Shown piece by piece: positions 5,889-14,141 of a stretch of DNA of 16,530 nucleotides. This DNA comes from JBBQKF01 sp038326615. Its GTDB lineage: Bacteria; Bacillota; Clostridia; Saccharofermentanales; UBA5734. The stretch spans positions 1-16,530 of the forward strand of contig JBBQKF010000069.1 of the NCBI GenBank assembly GCA_038326615.1, read 5' to 3'. Position 1 is the stretch's first letter; each line of letters starts with the position of its first letter. Under the pieces are notes generated by a model. It was not told the origin of the DNA. It was given only the letters and a program-made list of their open reading frames with translations, and did no database searches. The translations under genes were made by a program, and so were the position numbers.

Positions 5889-7664
5889 TTAACTAAAAAC
5901 AATTAAATGCTTTCCTGATTCATAAAGCACTCCTCTATGATGAGCAACTAACCCCTCAGGAATATCTAAAAACGCTTCATAAGATTCGTTTTCCTGCAAG
6001 TTGTAAGAGATAGAAATATAATCGTCACCAGCAGGAATTGTTGCTTCAACAAACGATAATCCACAAGGATGTGGGTCAAATAGAAAATCTTTAAACCCTG
6101 CTTTAATTGGACGTATCCCTGCAACATATGCGGAAAGTGAATAAGACACGCCTGCCGACCACCCGTGACAATAACTGTTCCAACTGTCAACAGCTTCATT
6201 TTCATGATGAAAAATTGCTCGTTTCATGAAATCGCCTGTTTTACCGTCAACAATCTCCCAATATGTTTGTGTTTTTCGTAAAACCATGTTGCCCCAGCAT
6301 CTTTTCAATAATTCAAGTGCGTTGACATCGTCATTCTGGCTAAATCGAGCATCAAGTTCAAATCCTACGGAAAATGGCCATATTTCTGTGTTATGTGGCC
6401 AGTTAGATTCGGTTTGTGGTTCAAGAGGAAATATATTTCTGCTCCCATATGGGTTATATAGCTTATCTTTGATGAAATCCAAAGAACGTTTCTTTTGCTT
6501 TTCGTCTGCAATATCAAATAAAACAGCAAGTGAATTTGCATCTAAGGAATAAAATGGATATGCACCATCAGCTACATCCCTAAAGCAGCCATTTTGTTCA
6601 TCAAATGCCTTATTCCGTATGGATATTTTAATATCATTTGCAAGTTTCGTTAGTTTCTCGCTGTCTTCACTTCTATTTAAAGCTGCAAAACATAATGCAG
6701 CACATTCTATTGACATGGATTGAACGCAATTTGAACTTGTAATGCAACCTTTTCTTGCAAGAGTCCAAGCCCATGTCTGACCTTTGTTTAATGTTATCAA
6801 ATTTTCACTATTTCTTTTTGTTTCAATATACCCTAACAATTTTGAAAGACAATCTTCTTGCTTCTTTAAAAAATCCAAATCACCTGATAAAAAATAATAT
6901 TCCCACAAACATATTATGAACCAGCAACAATATTCGAGATAATCCTGTGCCGAAAAGCTGCTCGCACATATAAATCCATTTTCTTTTTGCTGATCGGCAA
7001 AAATCTGCAAGGAATTTCGCACAATTTCCTTATCATTATATACGTATAGGCATGTTCTGATTTCTGGAAGCAAATCCCCCACCCATACTTCTCGATCACG
7101 GCGACACCCGTCAACTAGAACGTAGTTATCCCCTTCACCTCTCCAGTTTTCAATATAATCAATCCTGTCCTTTGGTTGAACAAATCGAAAAGCATAGGTT
7201 CCGCTATTTGGAAACATGCACAGTTGAATTGTTTTTGCTCCTACTTCCCAAATATCATTCAAAAGAGTGTCAGAACATTTAAAACTACCTTGTCGGTTTA
7301 TGCGTTTTTCTACACTAATAAATTCAAATTCCACTATATTAAAATCAGTCTCATACTCGCCGAATTCTTTGGGAATTTCGATTTTTATATATCTAAACGC
7401 AATTGGTAACTCATATGTCAATGTTACCTCATGTTCGCACATAGCAACTTCAAAACACCCTGTTGCAACAGTAAAATCCTTAAAAGGTCCATATCTAAAT
7501 TTAACATTTTCACAGTTTCTAATATTAAATAGGTGTGAAAGAGTCAAAGAAACAGTCCCGATTCGCTTGATTCCCAAATCAAATAAAAGTTCATTTTCAT
7601 TATTTTCATTTATGTATTCTACATCGTAACTAGATATGTTAGTTTTACAAATTAAATTTTTCAA
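5889..7664 (-). CDS. GH78-like alpha-L-rhamnosidase-type glycosidase
   Basis: The protein has 591 residues and no signal peptide. Residues 1-125 form a beta-rich N-terminal part. The catalytic region is alpha-helical, as in an (alpha/alpha)6 barrel. The motif DGCRRDREVWVGD (185-197) matches the GH78 D-x-x-x-R-D-E/R-x-x-W-x-G-D block, which supplies the acidic active-site residues. TYWEIVD (468-474, Glu470) corresponds to the second acidic site. HGWSAGVSYSLSAYVAGIRP (500-519) leads into the C-terminal beta domain, as in the family. GH78 enzymes release L-rhamnose from pectic or plant glycosides by inversion. It is shorter than many GH78 proteins because the extra N-terminal beta domains are absent. 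The start is TTG, chosen because AGAAGGTGA lies six bases upstream and no better start exists. Specificity for rhamnose is inferred from family only; related hydrolases of this fold have other substrates. Confidence 0.75.
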   Translation of the reverse strand: MKNLICKTNISSYDVEYINENNENELLFDLGIKRIGTVSLTLSHLFNIRNCENVKFRYGPFKDFTVATGCFEVAMCEHEVTLTYELPIAFRYIKIEIPKEFGEYETDFNIVEFEFISVEKRINRQGSFKCSDTLLNDIWEVGAKTIQLCMFPNSGTYAFRFVQPKDRIDYIENWRGEGDNYVLVDGCRRDREVWVGDLLPEIRTCLYVYNDKEIVRNSLQIFADQQKENGFICASSFSAQDYLEYCCWFIICLWEYYFLSGDLDFLKKQEDCLSKLLGYIETKRNSENLITLNKGQTWAWTLARKGCITSSNCVQSMSIECAALCFAALNRSEDSEKLTKLANDIKISIRNKAFDEQNGCFRDVADGAYPFYSLDANSLAVLFDIADEKQKKRSLDFIKDKLYNPYGSRNIFPLEPQTESNWPHNTEIWPFSVGFELDARFSQNDDVNALELLKRCWGNMVLRKTQTYWEIVDGKTGDFMKRAIFHHENEAVDSWNSYCHGWSAGVSYSLSAYVAGIRPIKAGFKDFLFDPHPCGLSFVEATIPAGDDYISISYNLQENESYEAFLDIPEGLVAHHRGVLYESGKHLIVFS

Positions 7665-7690
7665 AATTAATCACCTTCTCTAAATATAAA

Positions 7691-8578
7691 TTATCCCTTT
7701 ACCGAACCAACAACAATACCTTTTGTAAAGTATTTCTGAAGGAACGGATAAATTAGAAGCAATGGGACTAGTGCAATAAATAATTGTGCTGCTTCTATTG
7801 TTTTGTTGTTTACATCCTTAAATAATTGAACATCCTCTAAGGACTTTACATCCGTATTTTTAATAACCGAAGTTAAAAATGTCTGCAAAGGATAATTTCT
7901 CACGTCTTGCATGAACACCAGCCCATCAAACCAAGAATTCCAATGCATTATAAATGAAAACAAAGTTACTGTAGCTATAACCGGAGTTGATATAGGTAAT
8001 ATAATTCGTGTAAGAACATTAAAATAATCAGCTCCATCAACCATTGCGGCTTCTTCTATTTCTTTTGGGGTTTGCCTGAAAAAGTTCATCATTAATATAA
8101 CACTAAAAGTTGGAACTGCGCATGGCAGAACTAATGCCCATATGGTGTCAATTAGGTGCAGCTTCATCATTGTTATTAACATTGGCACCAGGCCACCAGA
8201 AAACAGCATACTTATCATTATTATCACTATATAAATTGTGCGCCCTCTAAACACCTTGGAACTTTTAGAAAGTGGATATGCCATAGTGACAGTAATAAAT
8301 AAATTAAGCGGAATGCCAATCAGAACTCTTTCTATACTCACGAGAAATGATCTCCAGAAAGATGCTCTTTGAAGAACAAATTCATAAGCTTGCGTGGTAA
8401 AGTCAACTGGTAAAAAATACACCATATTTGCTGATGCTGCTGAACTACTACTAAATGAAACTGCCAGAATGTTTATAAGAGGAAACAAACATGAAATAGC
8501 GGCAATTATCATTATTGTATAATTAAAAACATTAAATACATGCCTACCAAAAGATACTTCTAATTTTTTCTTTAACAT
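7691..8578 (-). CDS. Carbohydrate ABC importer permease (YtcP/LplC type)
   Basis: The protein has 295 residues and six predicted membrane helices. The first is at about 20-40 and the last at about 265-283. The cytoplasmic EAA loop EEAAMVDGADYFNVLTRI (175-192), ending at the family's L-P-I, contacts the ATPase. The C-terminus FTKGIVVGSVKG is typical of the YtcP/LplC branch of CUT1 sugar importers. It pairs with the other permease, whose gene ends 14 bases upstream; the AAGGTGG ribosome binding site overlaps that gene's stop. Together with the lipoprotein encoded at 9671-11476 it forms an importer for oligosaccharides or glycosides. No ATPase gene is nearby. Confidence 0.9.
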   Translation of the reverse strand: MLKKKLEVSFGRHVFNVFNYTIMIIAAISCLFPLINILAVSFSSSSAASANMVYFLPVDFTTQAYEFVLQRASFWRSFLVSIERVLIGIPLNLFITVTMAYPLSKSSKVFRGRTIYIVIIMISMLFSGGLVPMLITMMKLHLIDTIWALVLPCAVPTFSVILMMNFFRQTPKEIEEAAMVDGADYFNVLTRIILPISTPVIATVTLFSFIMHWNSWFDGLVFMQDVRNYPLQTFLTSVIKNTDVKSLEDVQLFKDVNNKTIEAAQLFIALVPLLLIYPFLQKYFTKGIVVGSVKG

Positions 8579-8592
8579 TTATCTAGTCCACC

Positions 8593-9519
8593 TTAAAATA
8601 TTCTGTAATCACTATATTTATAAGAAAAGAACCATCCTGCTCCTATAAATACTGCGCTTACTACAGATTTGAGTAATCCAACTGCTGTTGCGAGACCGTA
8701 ATTAGCGTTTTGAAAAGTCAGCCTATAAACTAATGTATCAATAATATCGCTGCTTTCATAAACTGTTGAATTATACATATTGAATATCTGATCAAATCCA
8801 GCATTTAAAACATTGCCCAAGCTCAAAATTGCTAATAAAACTATTATTGGCATAATCCCTGGCAATGTCACATAAATAGTTTGTTTCCAACGATTCGCTC
8901 CATCTATAGTTGCCGCTTCATACAAACTTGGATCGATCCCGGAAAGTGATGCGAGATAGACAACAGTCCCATATCCGAAACCTTTCCATATATCTGTTGC
9001 AATAATTGTTGTTCTGAATACATTGTTGTCACTAAGAAAATTGACTGATTTTATACTCATCGAATTTAGAATTTGATTTATCAACCCATCAGGCTGAAGA
9101 AGACCTAAAAATATTCCACCCAAGATAACCCAAGAAATAAAATATGGTAAGTATATTGCTGTTTGGATGCTTCTCTTAAAAAATGCGTTTGATACTTCAT
9201 TTAGTAATAGTGCAAATATTATTGGCACAGGAAACCCTAAAACCATTTTCAATGCTGAGATTACGAACGTATTTATTGTTGCCTGCAGTGCATCTGGCAA
9301 TGTAAACAACGTTCTAAAATTTTCAAGCCCTATAAACGGGGACCCAAGTACACCAAAGCTTGGTATGTAGTCTTCAAATGCTATTATTATGCCATGTAAA
9401 GGAAAATATGCAAAAATTAATATAAACAATATTCCTGGCATTATAAGTAGATGAAGTTGCCATTGTTTGCCAATTAACCCCTTATTCCTTTTCTCTTTAG
9501 CTTTCAGAAAAGCTGTCAT
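8593..9519 (-). CDS. Carbohydrate ABC importer permease (LplB type)
   Basis: The protein has 308 residues from the ATG at 9519. The earlier ATG at 9531 is unlikely, since GGAGGT lies between the two and fits the second one. It has a basic cytoplasmic N-terminus, then QLHLLIMPGILFILIFAYFP (first helix), six helices in all, and an EAA loop YEAATIDGANRWKQ (200-213) followed by ITLP-like VTLPGIMPI. The sequence is typical of the LplB/YteP branch that works with DUF3502/YtcQ-type lipoproteins. It pairs with the permease encoded at 7691-8578. The gene lies 150 bases after the binding-protein gene, with a stem-loop in between that probably lowers permease output relative to the binding protein. Confidence 0.9.
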   Translation of the reverse strand: MTAFLKAKEKRNKGLIGKQWQLHLLIMPGILFILIFAYFPLHGIIIAFEDYIPSFGVLGSPFIGLENFRTLFTLPDALQATINTFVISALKMVLGFPVPIIFALLLNEVSNAFFKRSIQTAIYLPYFISWVILGGIFLGLLQPDGLINQILNSMSIKSVNFLSDNNVFRTTIIATDIWKGFGYGTVVYLASLSGIDPSLYEAATIDGANRWKQTIYVTLPGIMPIIVLLAILSLGNVLNAGFDQIFNMYNSTVYESSDIIDTLVYRLTFQNANYGLATAVGLLKSVVSAVFIGAGWFFSYKYSDYRIF

Positions 9520-9599
9520 TGTTACCTCCATGATTTATTCATCACAAAGTGTAATGGATAAATCAACCTCTTTTTTAAATATTGTGTTGCTCTTCTAAC

Positions 9600-9642
9600 A
9601 AAAGCGACGGATACTAAGCCTTATCGATGTTCTCCGTCACTT
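9600..9642 (-). terminator. Stem-loop between binding-protein and permease genes (attenuator or mRNA stabiliser)
   Basis: On the minus strand AAGTGACGGA pairs with TCCGTCGCTT over ten positions with one T/G wobble, around a 21-base loop, and is followed by TTTTGTT. It begins 29 bases past the stop at 9671. Such structures are common after solute-binding protein genes and let part of the transcription stop there, giving more binding protein than permease. Because the permeases have no clear own promoter in the gap, read-through is likely. Confidence 0.65.
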
Positions 9643-9670
9643 CTTTTAAAATAATTAAAATCGAATTACT

Positions 9671-11476
9671 CTAATTGACTTCTGCGAGAATTTGAGAACC
9701 ACCGTTATTCGTCCATATTGTTACAAAATCATCAAAAGTTGATATTTCAGCTGTACCAGCCATTATCGCTGTAAACATCTGAACCTCTTTTCCTCCAAGA
9801 TACCCGCCTTTTGAACTCATTGTTTTTGTTGGCGCGCCAGTGTACGCTGTAAATACTTTGTTAGTATATTTTTGCATAACCGGCTCACAAAGAAGATAAA
9901 TGGTTCGCATTGCCCAATCTGCTTTTTTACTTGATATGCACTGGTTATAAATTAGCAGTTCGGGATTTGTAAGACCCTTTGTATCATTTTTCGCAATAGC
10001 ATTTCTGACATTGATTGAAAATTGTATGTTTTTGTCTGGCCTATCAATCATTACAGGTAGCCAACTTTGAGTATTAATATTTTTAACCGCATCAGTTGCC
10101 ACAAATTTTGTGCAATCAACAACATATGGCAAGTCCGAATTCTGATTATACATGCCTTCAACCATGTAATTTAGCAAAATAATTAGTGCTTCTGGATTTT
10201 TAAATCCTTTTCTGATATAGAAATAACCTCCGTCAGTATTAATAGGTGAGTATGGGGTAATAGTTCCACCACCGGATTTAGGCATTGCGTATACATTCCA
10301 GTCTACTCCATTCTGTAGAAGACCTACAGTATCAGATAAAGGGGATAGTGGATGCCAGAATTGCCCGATATATATTCCAGCTTTACCGCTTGTTATATCG
10401 GCGGCGTATGATCCATAGTCTTTTGTAGCGAAGTTTGGATCAACTACACCATCTTTAACAAGTTGAGCAATTTTACCAAGTGCCGTTTTTGTTGCTGGTA
10501 ACCTTGATGTGTAAATTAATTTCCCACTGCTATCCTTTTGCATAATTGCAGGGTATGCTCCATATGCATTCATTAATGCATTGTATGGATCGCCCAAAGC
10601 GTTAGACATTGGAATGCCAATTGTTGTAAGGCCCTTGCTCTTAAATGCTTTTGCAATTGCTACTAAATCTTCAAGGGATTTTGGTGCAGAAACACCTGCC
10701 TTTTGCATGTAATCTTTTCTTATATACACCATTGGGATTCCATTTCCTGCATCAGTAATCTTAGGTATACCGTAAATTTTGCCACCAGACATTGCTCCTT
10801 GGACAGTAACACCGTTATTATATGCTAATAGAGCTTTTAAACTTGGGCTTGCATATTTTTGTATATAAGGAGTCAAGTCTGATATCATAGCCCCCTTTAT
10901 CATTAGTGCCAAATCATCCGGCTGGCAAAATGATAGGTCTGGTATATTGTTAGACGCTATCTGAGCCTTAATTTTCGTGTTAAATGGTGCACCCCATGGC
11001 GCTGTAAACATTGGTATGCACTTTATCCCAACGTGCTTTTCAATAAGATTATACATGGTATTCTTATTTGGTGTTTCGCCTGCTGGATAATTATTGTCGC
11101 CACCGATAAACTGGCCAACGAACATCTGTAAAGTTGGAGAGAATTTCTTGAATTTATCTGATTTATATAACTCTACATCACCGGTTCCTGCATTACTATT
11201 GCTATTGCTTTTACTTATGCTAGTTGAAGATGATAAACTTCCACTAAAGCTAATAACTTCAGACGCCAAAGTGCTTGATAATAACTCTGATGAAATTGAC
11301 TCAGAAACTGTGCTGGAATCACCATATATCAGACTATTGATATCCTTGGAAACATAATCAGAGCTGTTATTGCTTGGGGTAACTTTGGAGTTACAGCCAA
11401 TAATTAAAACAAGTGATAACGCACACGTAATTGCTAATGTTGACCTCGAAAAATTAAATAATAATTTGTTTTTCAT
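9671..11476 (-). CDS. Lipoprotein solute-binding protein of a sugar ABC importer (YtcQ/LplA type)
   Basis: The protein has 601 residues. A basic start and hydrophobic stretch end in LVLIIGC, a lipobox with Cys28 as the lipidated residue, so the protein is tethered to the outer face of the membrane. Residues 30-95 are very rich in Ser, with Thr, Asn and Glu, and look like a flexible wall-spanning linker. From about 105 the sequence is that of a family 1 extracellular solute-binding protein of the large LplA/YtcQ class: VKLQMFVG-like start, GIYIGQFWHP near the middle, and GAPTKTMSSKGGYL near the end. It binds the imported glycan for the permeases encoded downstream. AGGAGG lies five to six bases before the ATG. 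The gene follows the regulator gene by 52 bases. The ligand cannot be told from sequence; rhamnose-containing oligosaccharide is inferred from the GH78-like neighbour. Confidence 0.9.
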   Translation of the reverse strand: MKNKLLFNFSRSTLAITCALSLVLIIGCNSKVTPSNNSSDYVSKDINSLIYGDSSTVSESISSELLSSTLASEVISFSGSLSSSTSISKSNSNSNAGTGDVELYKSDKFKKFSPTLQMFVGQFIGGDNNYPAGETPNKNTMYNLIEKHVGIKCIPMFTAPWGAPFNTKIKAQIASNNIPDLSFCQPDDLALMIKGAMISDLTPYIQKYASPSLKALLAYNNGVTVQGAMSGGKIYGIPKITDAGNGIPMVYIRKDYMQKAGVSAPKSLEDLVAIAKAFKSKGLTTIGIPMSNALGDPYNALMNAYGAYPAIMQKDSSGKLIYTSRLPATKTALGKIAQLVKDGVVDPNFATKDYGSYAADITSGKAGIYIGQFWHPLSPLSDTVGLLQNGVDWNVYAMPKSGGGTITPYSPINTDGGYFYIRKGFKNPEALIILLNYMVEGMYNQNSDLPYVVDCTKFVATDAVKNINTQSWLPVMIDRPDKNIQFSINVRNAIAKNDTKGLTNPELLIYNQCISSKKADWAMRTIYLLCEPVMQKYTNKVFTAYTGAPTKTMSSKGGYLGGKEVQMFTAIMAGTAEISTFDDFVTIWTNNGGSQILAEVN

Positions 11477-11512
11477 GTTTTTCCTCCTTGATTAATACAA
11501 CTTTTTTTGATT

Positions 11513-11522
11513 TTAACGTTAA
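11513..11522. promoter_or_regulatory. Palindrome between regulator and binding-protein genes
   Basis: TTAACGTTAA is a perfect 10-bp palindrome centred in the 52-base gap, upstream of the ribosome binding site of the lipoprotein gene. It might be an operator for the GntR/LacI-type regulator encoded next to it. I saw no matching copy at the promoter at 12717-12745, which weakens the idea. Confidence 0.2.
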
Positions 11523-11528
11523 TTTCAG

Positions 11529-12641
11529 TTATTTCATTTTCAGTGAATCTCTGATAATTAATTCTGATTCAAATATATAATGTTTATAAAATCCGTTCTG
11601 TTCCTTATTATAGATTATCTTATTATGTAACAGGTCAAATGCTTGCTCCGCCATCTTTCTATAAGGTGGCTGAACTGATGATAGCCCAACAGGCAACTGG
11701 ATTATCTTGTGAAGATTGTCATACCCCAAAACCCCTATTTCATTCGGTATTTCAACACCCATCTTGTCTAGAATATTGAATATGGGATATGCAATTAAAT
11801 CAGTATCTAAAAATAGAACACAAGGTTTGATTGAATTTACAACCTCTTCTTTGAATCTTTCCTCCCATTGCGGCTCACTCATATCTATTATTACTTCTTT
11901 TTGGTTATCAGCGTATGATTCCAATACCGCCAATCTATACCCTTGTGTTCGTTCAATAACTGCCTGTATATCATGTAGCTTATTTGTTATATGAATTGCA
12001 CTTTTGTATCCCATTGTAGATATTTTATTAAGTGCTCTGAAAGCCTCGTTCACATCATCTACATATACTGAGTCAGAATGGAAATTCACAGGTGGTTTAC
12101 CAATAATAACCGTTTTTAGTCCTGCCTTCTGAAAGCGATAGTAGTTCTTTGGAGAATCATACCCTCCTGACCGAAAAGGAGTAAATATAACACCCTGTGC
12201 ACCACTTGAAAGTATTTTATCAATTGCTTCATTTTCATGTTCTAGGGTATCATTGATAAAAAATACTGGTGTGTATCCTAGCTCACTAGAACGCTGATCT
12301 ATTACTTTTATAACCTCAAAGAAAAAAGTATCAATATCTCCTGTCATAATAGCAATTTTCTTTTCCTGTGGTGAAAGTATGTTGAATTCTTTACCATCTT
12401 TTAGCTTTTTTAAATCAAGACTATCATTTACATATGTTCCTTTTCCTTTTACTTTTATAATAATCCCATCGTCAAAAAGTTTTGCCAGAGCTTTCCTAAC
12501 AGTTTGTCGGCTTACTCTAAATAGCTCACTTAATTTATTTTCCGAGTATAACAAACTTCCCGGACTTATTTCTCCCTTAATTATTAAGTTTAGAATCTCC
12601 TCTTCAATAGTTTTATACAATAGAACATCCTTTTTATTCAT
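11529..12641 (-). CDS. GntR/LacI-type transcriptional regulator (AraR-like)
   Basis: The protein has 370 residues. Residues 8-72 form a GntR winged helix-turn-helix: an amphipathic helix, ISPGSLLYSENKLSELFRVS, then RQTVRKALAKL, and the wing KVKGKGTYV. Residues 94-366 have the LacI/periplasmic-binding-protein fold, with KKIAIMTGD, GAQGVIFTPF, YVDDVNEAFRAL, a YRLAVLESY region, GVLGYDN and LSSVQPPYRKMAEQAFDLL. This GntR-LacI combination is that of AraR, a sugar-responsive repressor released by its ligand. It is the first gene of the operon, so it probably controls its own promoter (12717-12745) and the transport and hydrolase genes. The ATG is preceded by AAAGGATGAG. The effector is unknown; it is expected to be a breakdown product of the imported glycan. 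Confidence 0.9.
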   Translation of the reverse strand: MNKKDVLLYKTIEEEILNLIIKGEISPGSLLYSENKLSELFRVSRQTVRKALAKLFDDGIIIKVKGKGTYVNDSLDLKKLKDGKEFNILSPQEKKIAIMTGDIDTFFFEVIKVIDQRSSELGYTPVFFINDTLEHENEAIDKILSSGAQGVIFTPFRSGGYDSPKNYYRFQKAGLKTVIIGKPPVNFHSDSVYVDDVNEAFRALNKISTMGYKSAIHITNKLHDIQAVIERTQGYRLAVLESYADNQKEVIIDMSEPQWEERFKEEVVNSIKPCVLFLDTDLIAYPIFNILDKMGVEIPNEIGVLGYDNLHKIIQLPVGLSSVQPPYRKMAEQAFDLLHNKIIYNKEQNGFYKHYIFESELIIRDSLKMK

Positions 12642-12716
12642 AATCTCATCCTTTTCCTGTATTTACCTGTATTTTATGACCAATTTATTTATTAACCTTT
12701 TTACATATTTGGGCGT

Positions 12717-12745
12717 ATTTTAATCCCATTTTTAGAGTTTGTCAA
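12717..12745 (-). promoter_or_regulatory. Sigma-A-type promoter of the glycan operon
   Basis: TTGACA (12745-12740) and TAAAAT (12722-12717) are separated by exactly 17 bases on the minus strand. The start of transcription should fall near 12710, about 70 bases before the regulator's ATG. A TGGG-N11-CCCA inverted repeat covers the -10 region and could be an operator half-site pair. The remainder of 12746-12931 holds no gene; it contains a small palindrome CAGAATTTCTG (12822-12832). Confidence 0.7.
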
Positions 12746-12931
12746 TGGTATTTGCCCATAAACACTAGGATTTTTTAAGAAAACAATAGATTTTTCATCT
12801 TGTCTTGGCTTGTTCTTTAAACAGAATTTCTGGTTGAGACTTTTCAATTAAGTCATTCAATAATCACGAGTTATGCAAACTAAATTTCACTGTAGATACA
12901 TCATTTTATGATTCTATGCTTAATTTTCAAT

Positions 12932-14020
12932 TTATAACTTTTTCACTGAACATTTCTCAACACATTTAATTAAATAATCAGCCTCCTCCTTTTGGTTTAC
13001 CCATGTACTAATAAACAATCCCTTAGGCGACAAATTTTCAAGAAGCTTCTCAACAAGCGCTGGATTCACTGATCTTAAAACAAGTCCCTTCCCTTTTTTT
13101 TGAATTTTCCGATACATGTCAAAATATTCTTCGTTAGCAGCGTCTAAATAACCATCTTTATACATTGGCACCCACTCAATTACTTTTATTTCCGGGATTT
13201 CTAATATGCTATCGAGGTGAACTATCTGCCCTGGTCCATCGAGATGATACATTGCATTACCTCCGATTTTTTTCGCCATTTTTGCTAGTGACTCCTTAGC
13301 GAATTTTTCGAAGAGTTTTGGTGAAAGCATCACTGATATGTCACATTGCAAAGGATAATAGACATCTTTGCACCAAACAGGTTCCCATGTTGTATATCCT
13401 TCTTGATATTTATTATTTATATCTAATAAATCCTTAAAGACTTTCAACCAAATATCATCAATTTGTTCACATAAATTCAGAACAAATTCTGGATTGTCAT
13501 ACATATCTAACATTAACTGCTCACAGCCTCTTAAATGTGCAGCAACATCTAAACTTCCCCCTAAATCTGTGACTCCAACAAAATAATTGTTGTTGGAGCT
13601 CTTGTAAAATTTGTCAAGAAATTGCATTAACTTTTCCCACAATATGCTTTTCTTATCAAATTCAAGTTTAGAGAATGTCTCAATATCCTTAATTAATGGA
13701 TTTCTGTCAAACCAGATTGTATCATCATCAAGTAAAAATTCACTGCCAACAAAATTAGCTATGACACCTGGGCCGAAGTTAGACCATGCATGAGGGAAAG
13801 CTTCACCTCCAAAATATGTGCACTCACAGTCCTTTTGGAAACGATTATACCGGTATTCAATATCAAGCCATTTCTGCTCTTTTGTTGGCTGATCCTGGTC
13901 GTATTGCCATCCATTCCCATTTGGGCTACAAACAGCAAAACAACACCTGTCAATTATTTCATTTTCCCAAAAAGCATCGAATCTTTCCTTAGTTTTGTTT
14001 AGATCTTCTTTATATTGCAC
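12932..14020 (-). CDS. Uroporphyrinogen decarboxylase-fold protein (probable methyltransferase-type relative)
   Basis: The protein has 362 residues and is soluble. Typical features of the URO-D superfamily are seen: GVTDLGGSLDVAAHLRG (149-165) followed by a DNPEFVLNLCEQI helix; a long middle section; and YHLDGPGQIVHLDSILEIP (258-276) with His259 and Asp261 at the place where methyltransferase members such as MtaA and CmuA hold metal or substrate. It ends with RSVNPALVEKLLENLSPKGL. The N-terminus lacks the Arg-rich tetrapyrrole motif of true HemE, and no haem genes are nearby, so a role in haem synthesis is unlikely. Relatives are often found beside sugar transport operons in Clostridia, with unknown function. 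The start is GTG, with AGGAG nine bases upstream; the nearer ATG at 14025 is out of frame and stops after eight codons. It lies 121 bases after the surface-protein gene. Confidence 0.75.
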   Translation of the reverse strand: MQYKEDLNKTKERFDAFWENEIIDRCCFAVCSPNGNGWQYDQDQPTKEQKWLDIEYRYNRFQKDCECTYFGGEAFPHAWSNFGPGVIANFVGSEFLLDDDTIWFDRNPLIKDIETFSKLEFDKKSILWEKLMQFLDKFYKSSNNNYFVGVTDLGGSLDVAAHLRGCEQLMLDMYDNPEFVLNLCEQIDDIWLKVFKDLLDINNKYQEGYTTWEPVWCKDVYYPLQCDISVMLSPKLFEKFAKESLAKMAKKIGGNAMYHLDGPGQIVHLDSILEIPEIKVIEWVPMYKDGYLDAANEEYFDMYRKIQKKGKGLVLRSVNPALVEKLLENLSPKGLFISTWVNQKEEADYLIKCVEKCSVKKL

Positions 14021-14065
14021 AGCATTTAACTCCTAGCCCTGATTATAGTTTTACTCTGATTAGTA

Positions 14066-14081
14066 AAAGGTTTATACCTTT
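14066..14081. other. Short hairpin between surface-protein and UroD-like genes
   Basis: AAAGGT, loop TTAT, ACCTTT: a perfect 6-bp stem. No T-run follows on the minus strand, so it is a weak terminator at best; it may protect one of the two transcripts or do nothing. Confidence 0.25.
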
Positions 14082-14084
14082 GCT

Positions 14085-14141
14085 TTAATCTTTGTCTTTA
14101 TTTTTGCCTTTATCTTTGCTTATGTTTTTGTCTTTGTCTTT
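14085..14141 (-). repeat. Imperfect AAAGAC hexamer repeat encoding Lys-Asp pairs in frame after a TAG stop
   Basis: Directly after the TAG at 14142-14144, and in the same frame, the minus strand reads KDKDKNISKDKGKNKDKD and then TAA (14085-14087). The DNA is an imperfect run of AAAGAC/AAAGAT units. If the TAG were read through, the surface protein's basic cytoplasmic tail would grow by about 18 charged residues. More simply it is either the old C-terminus cut off by a point mutation or a simple-sequence expansion. Confidence 0.6.

Noticed and set aside
14042..14047. TATAAT as -10 box of a promoter for the UroD-like gene
   Set aside because: No -35 box at a proper distance, and transcription would start on top of the ribosome binding site.
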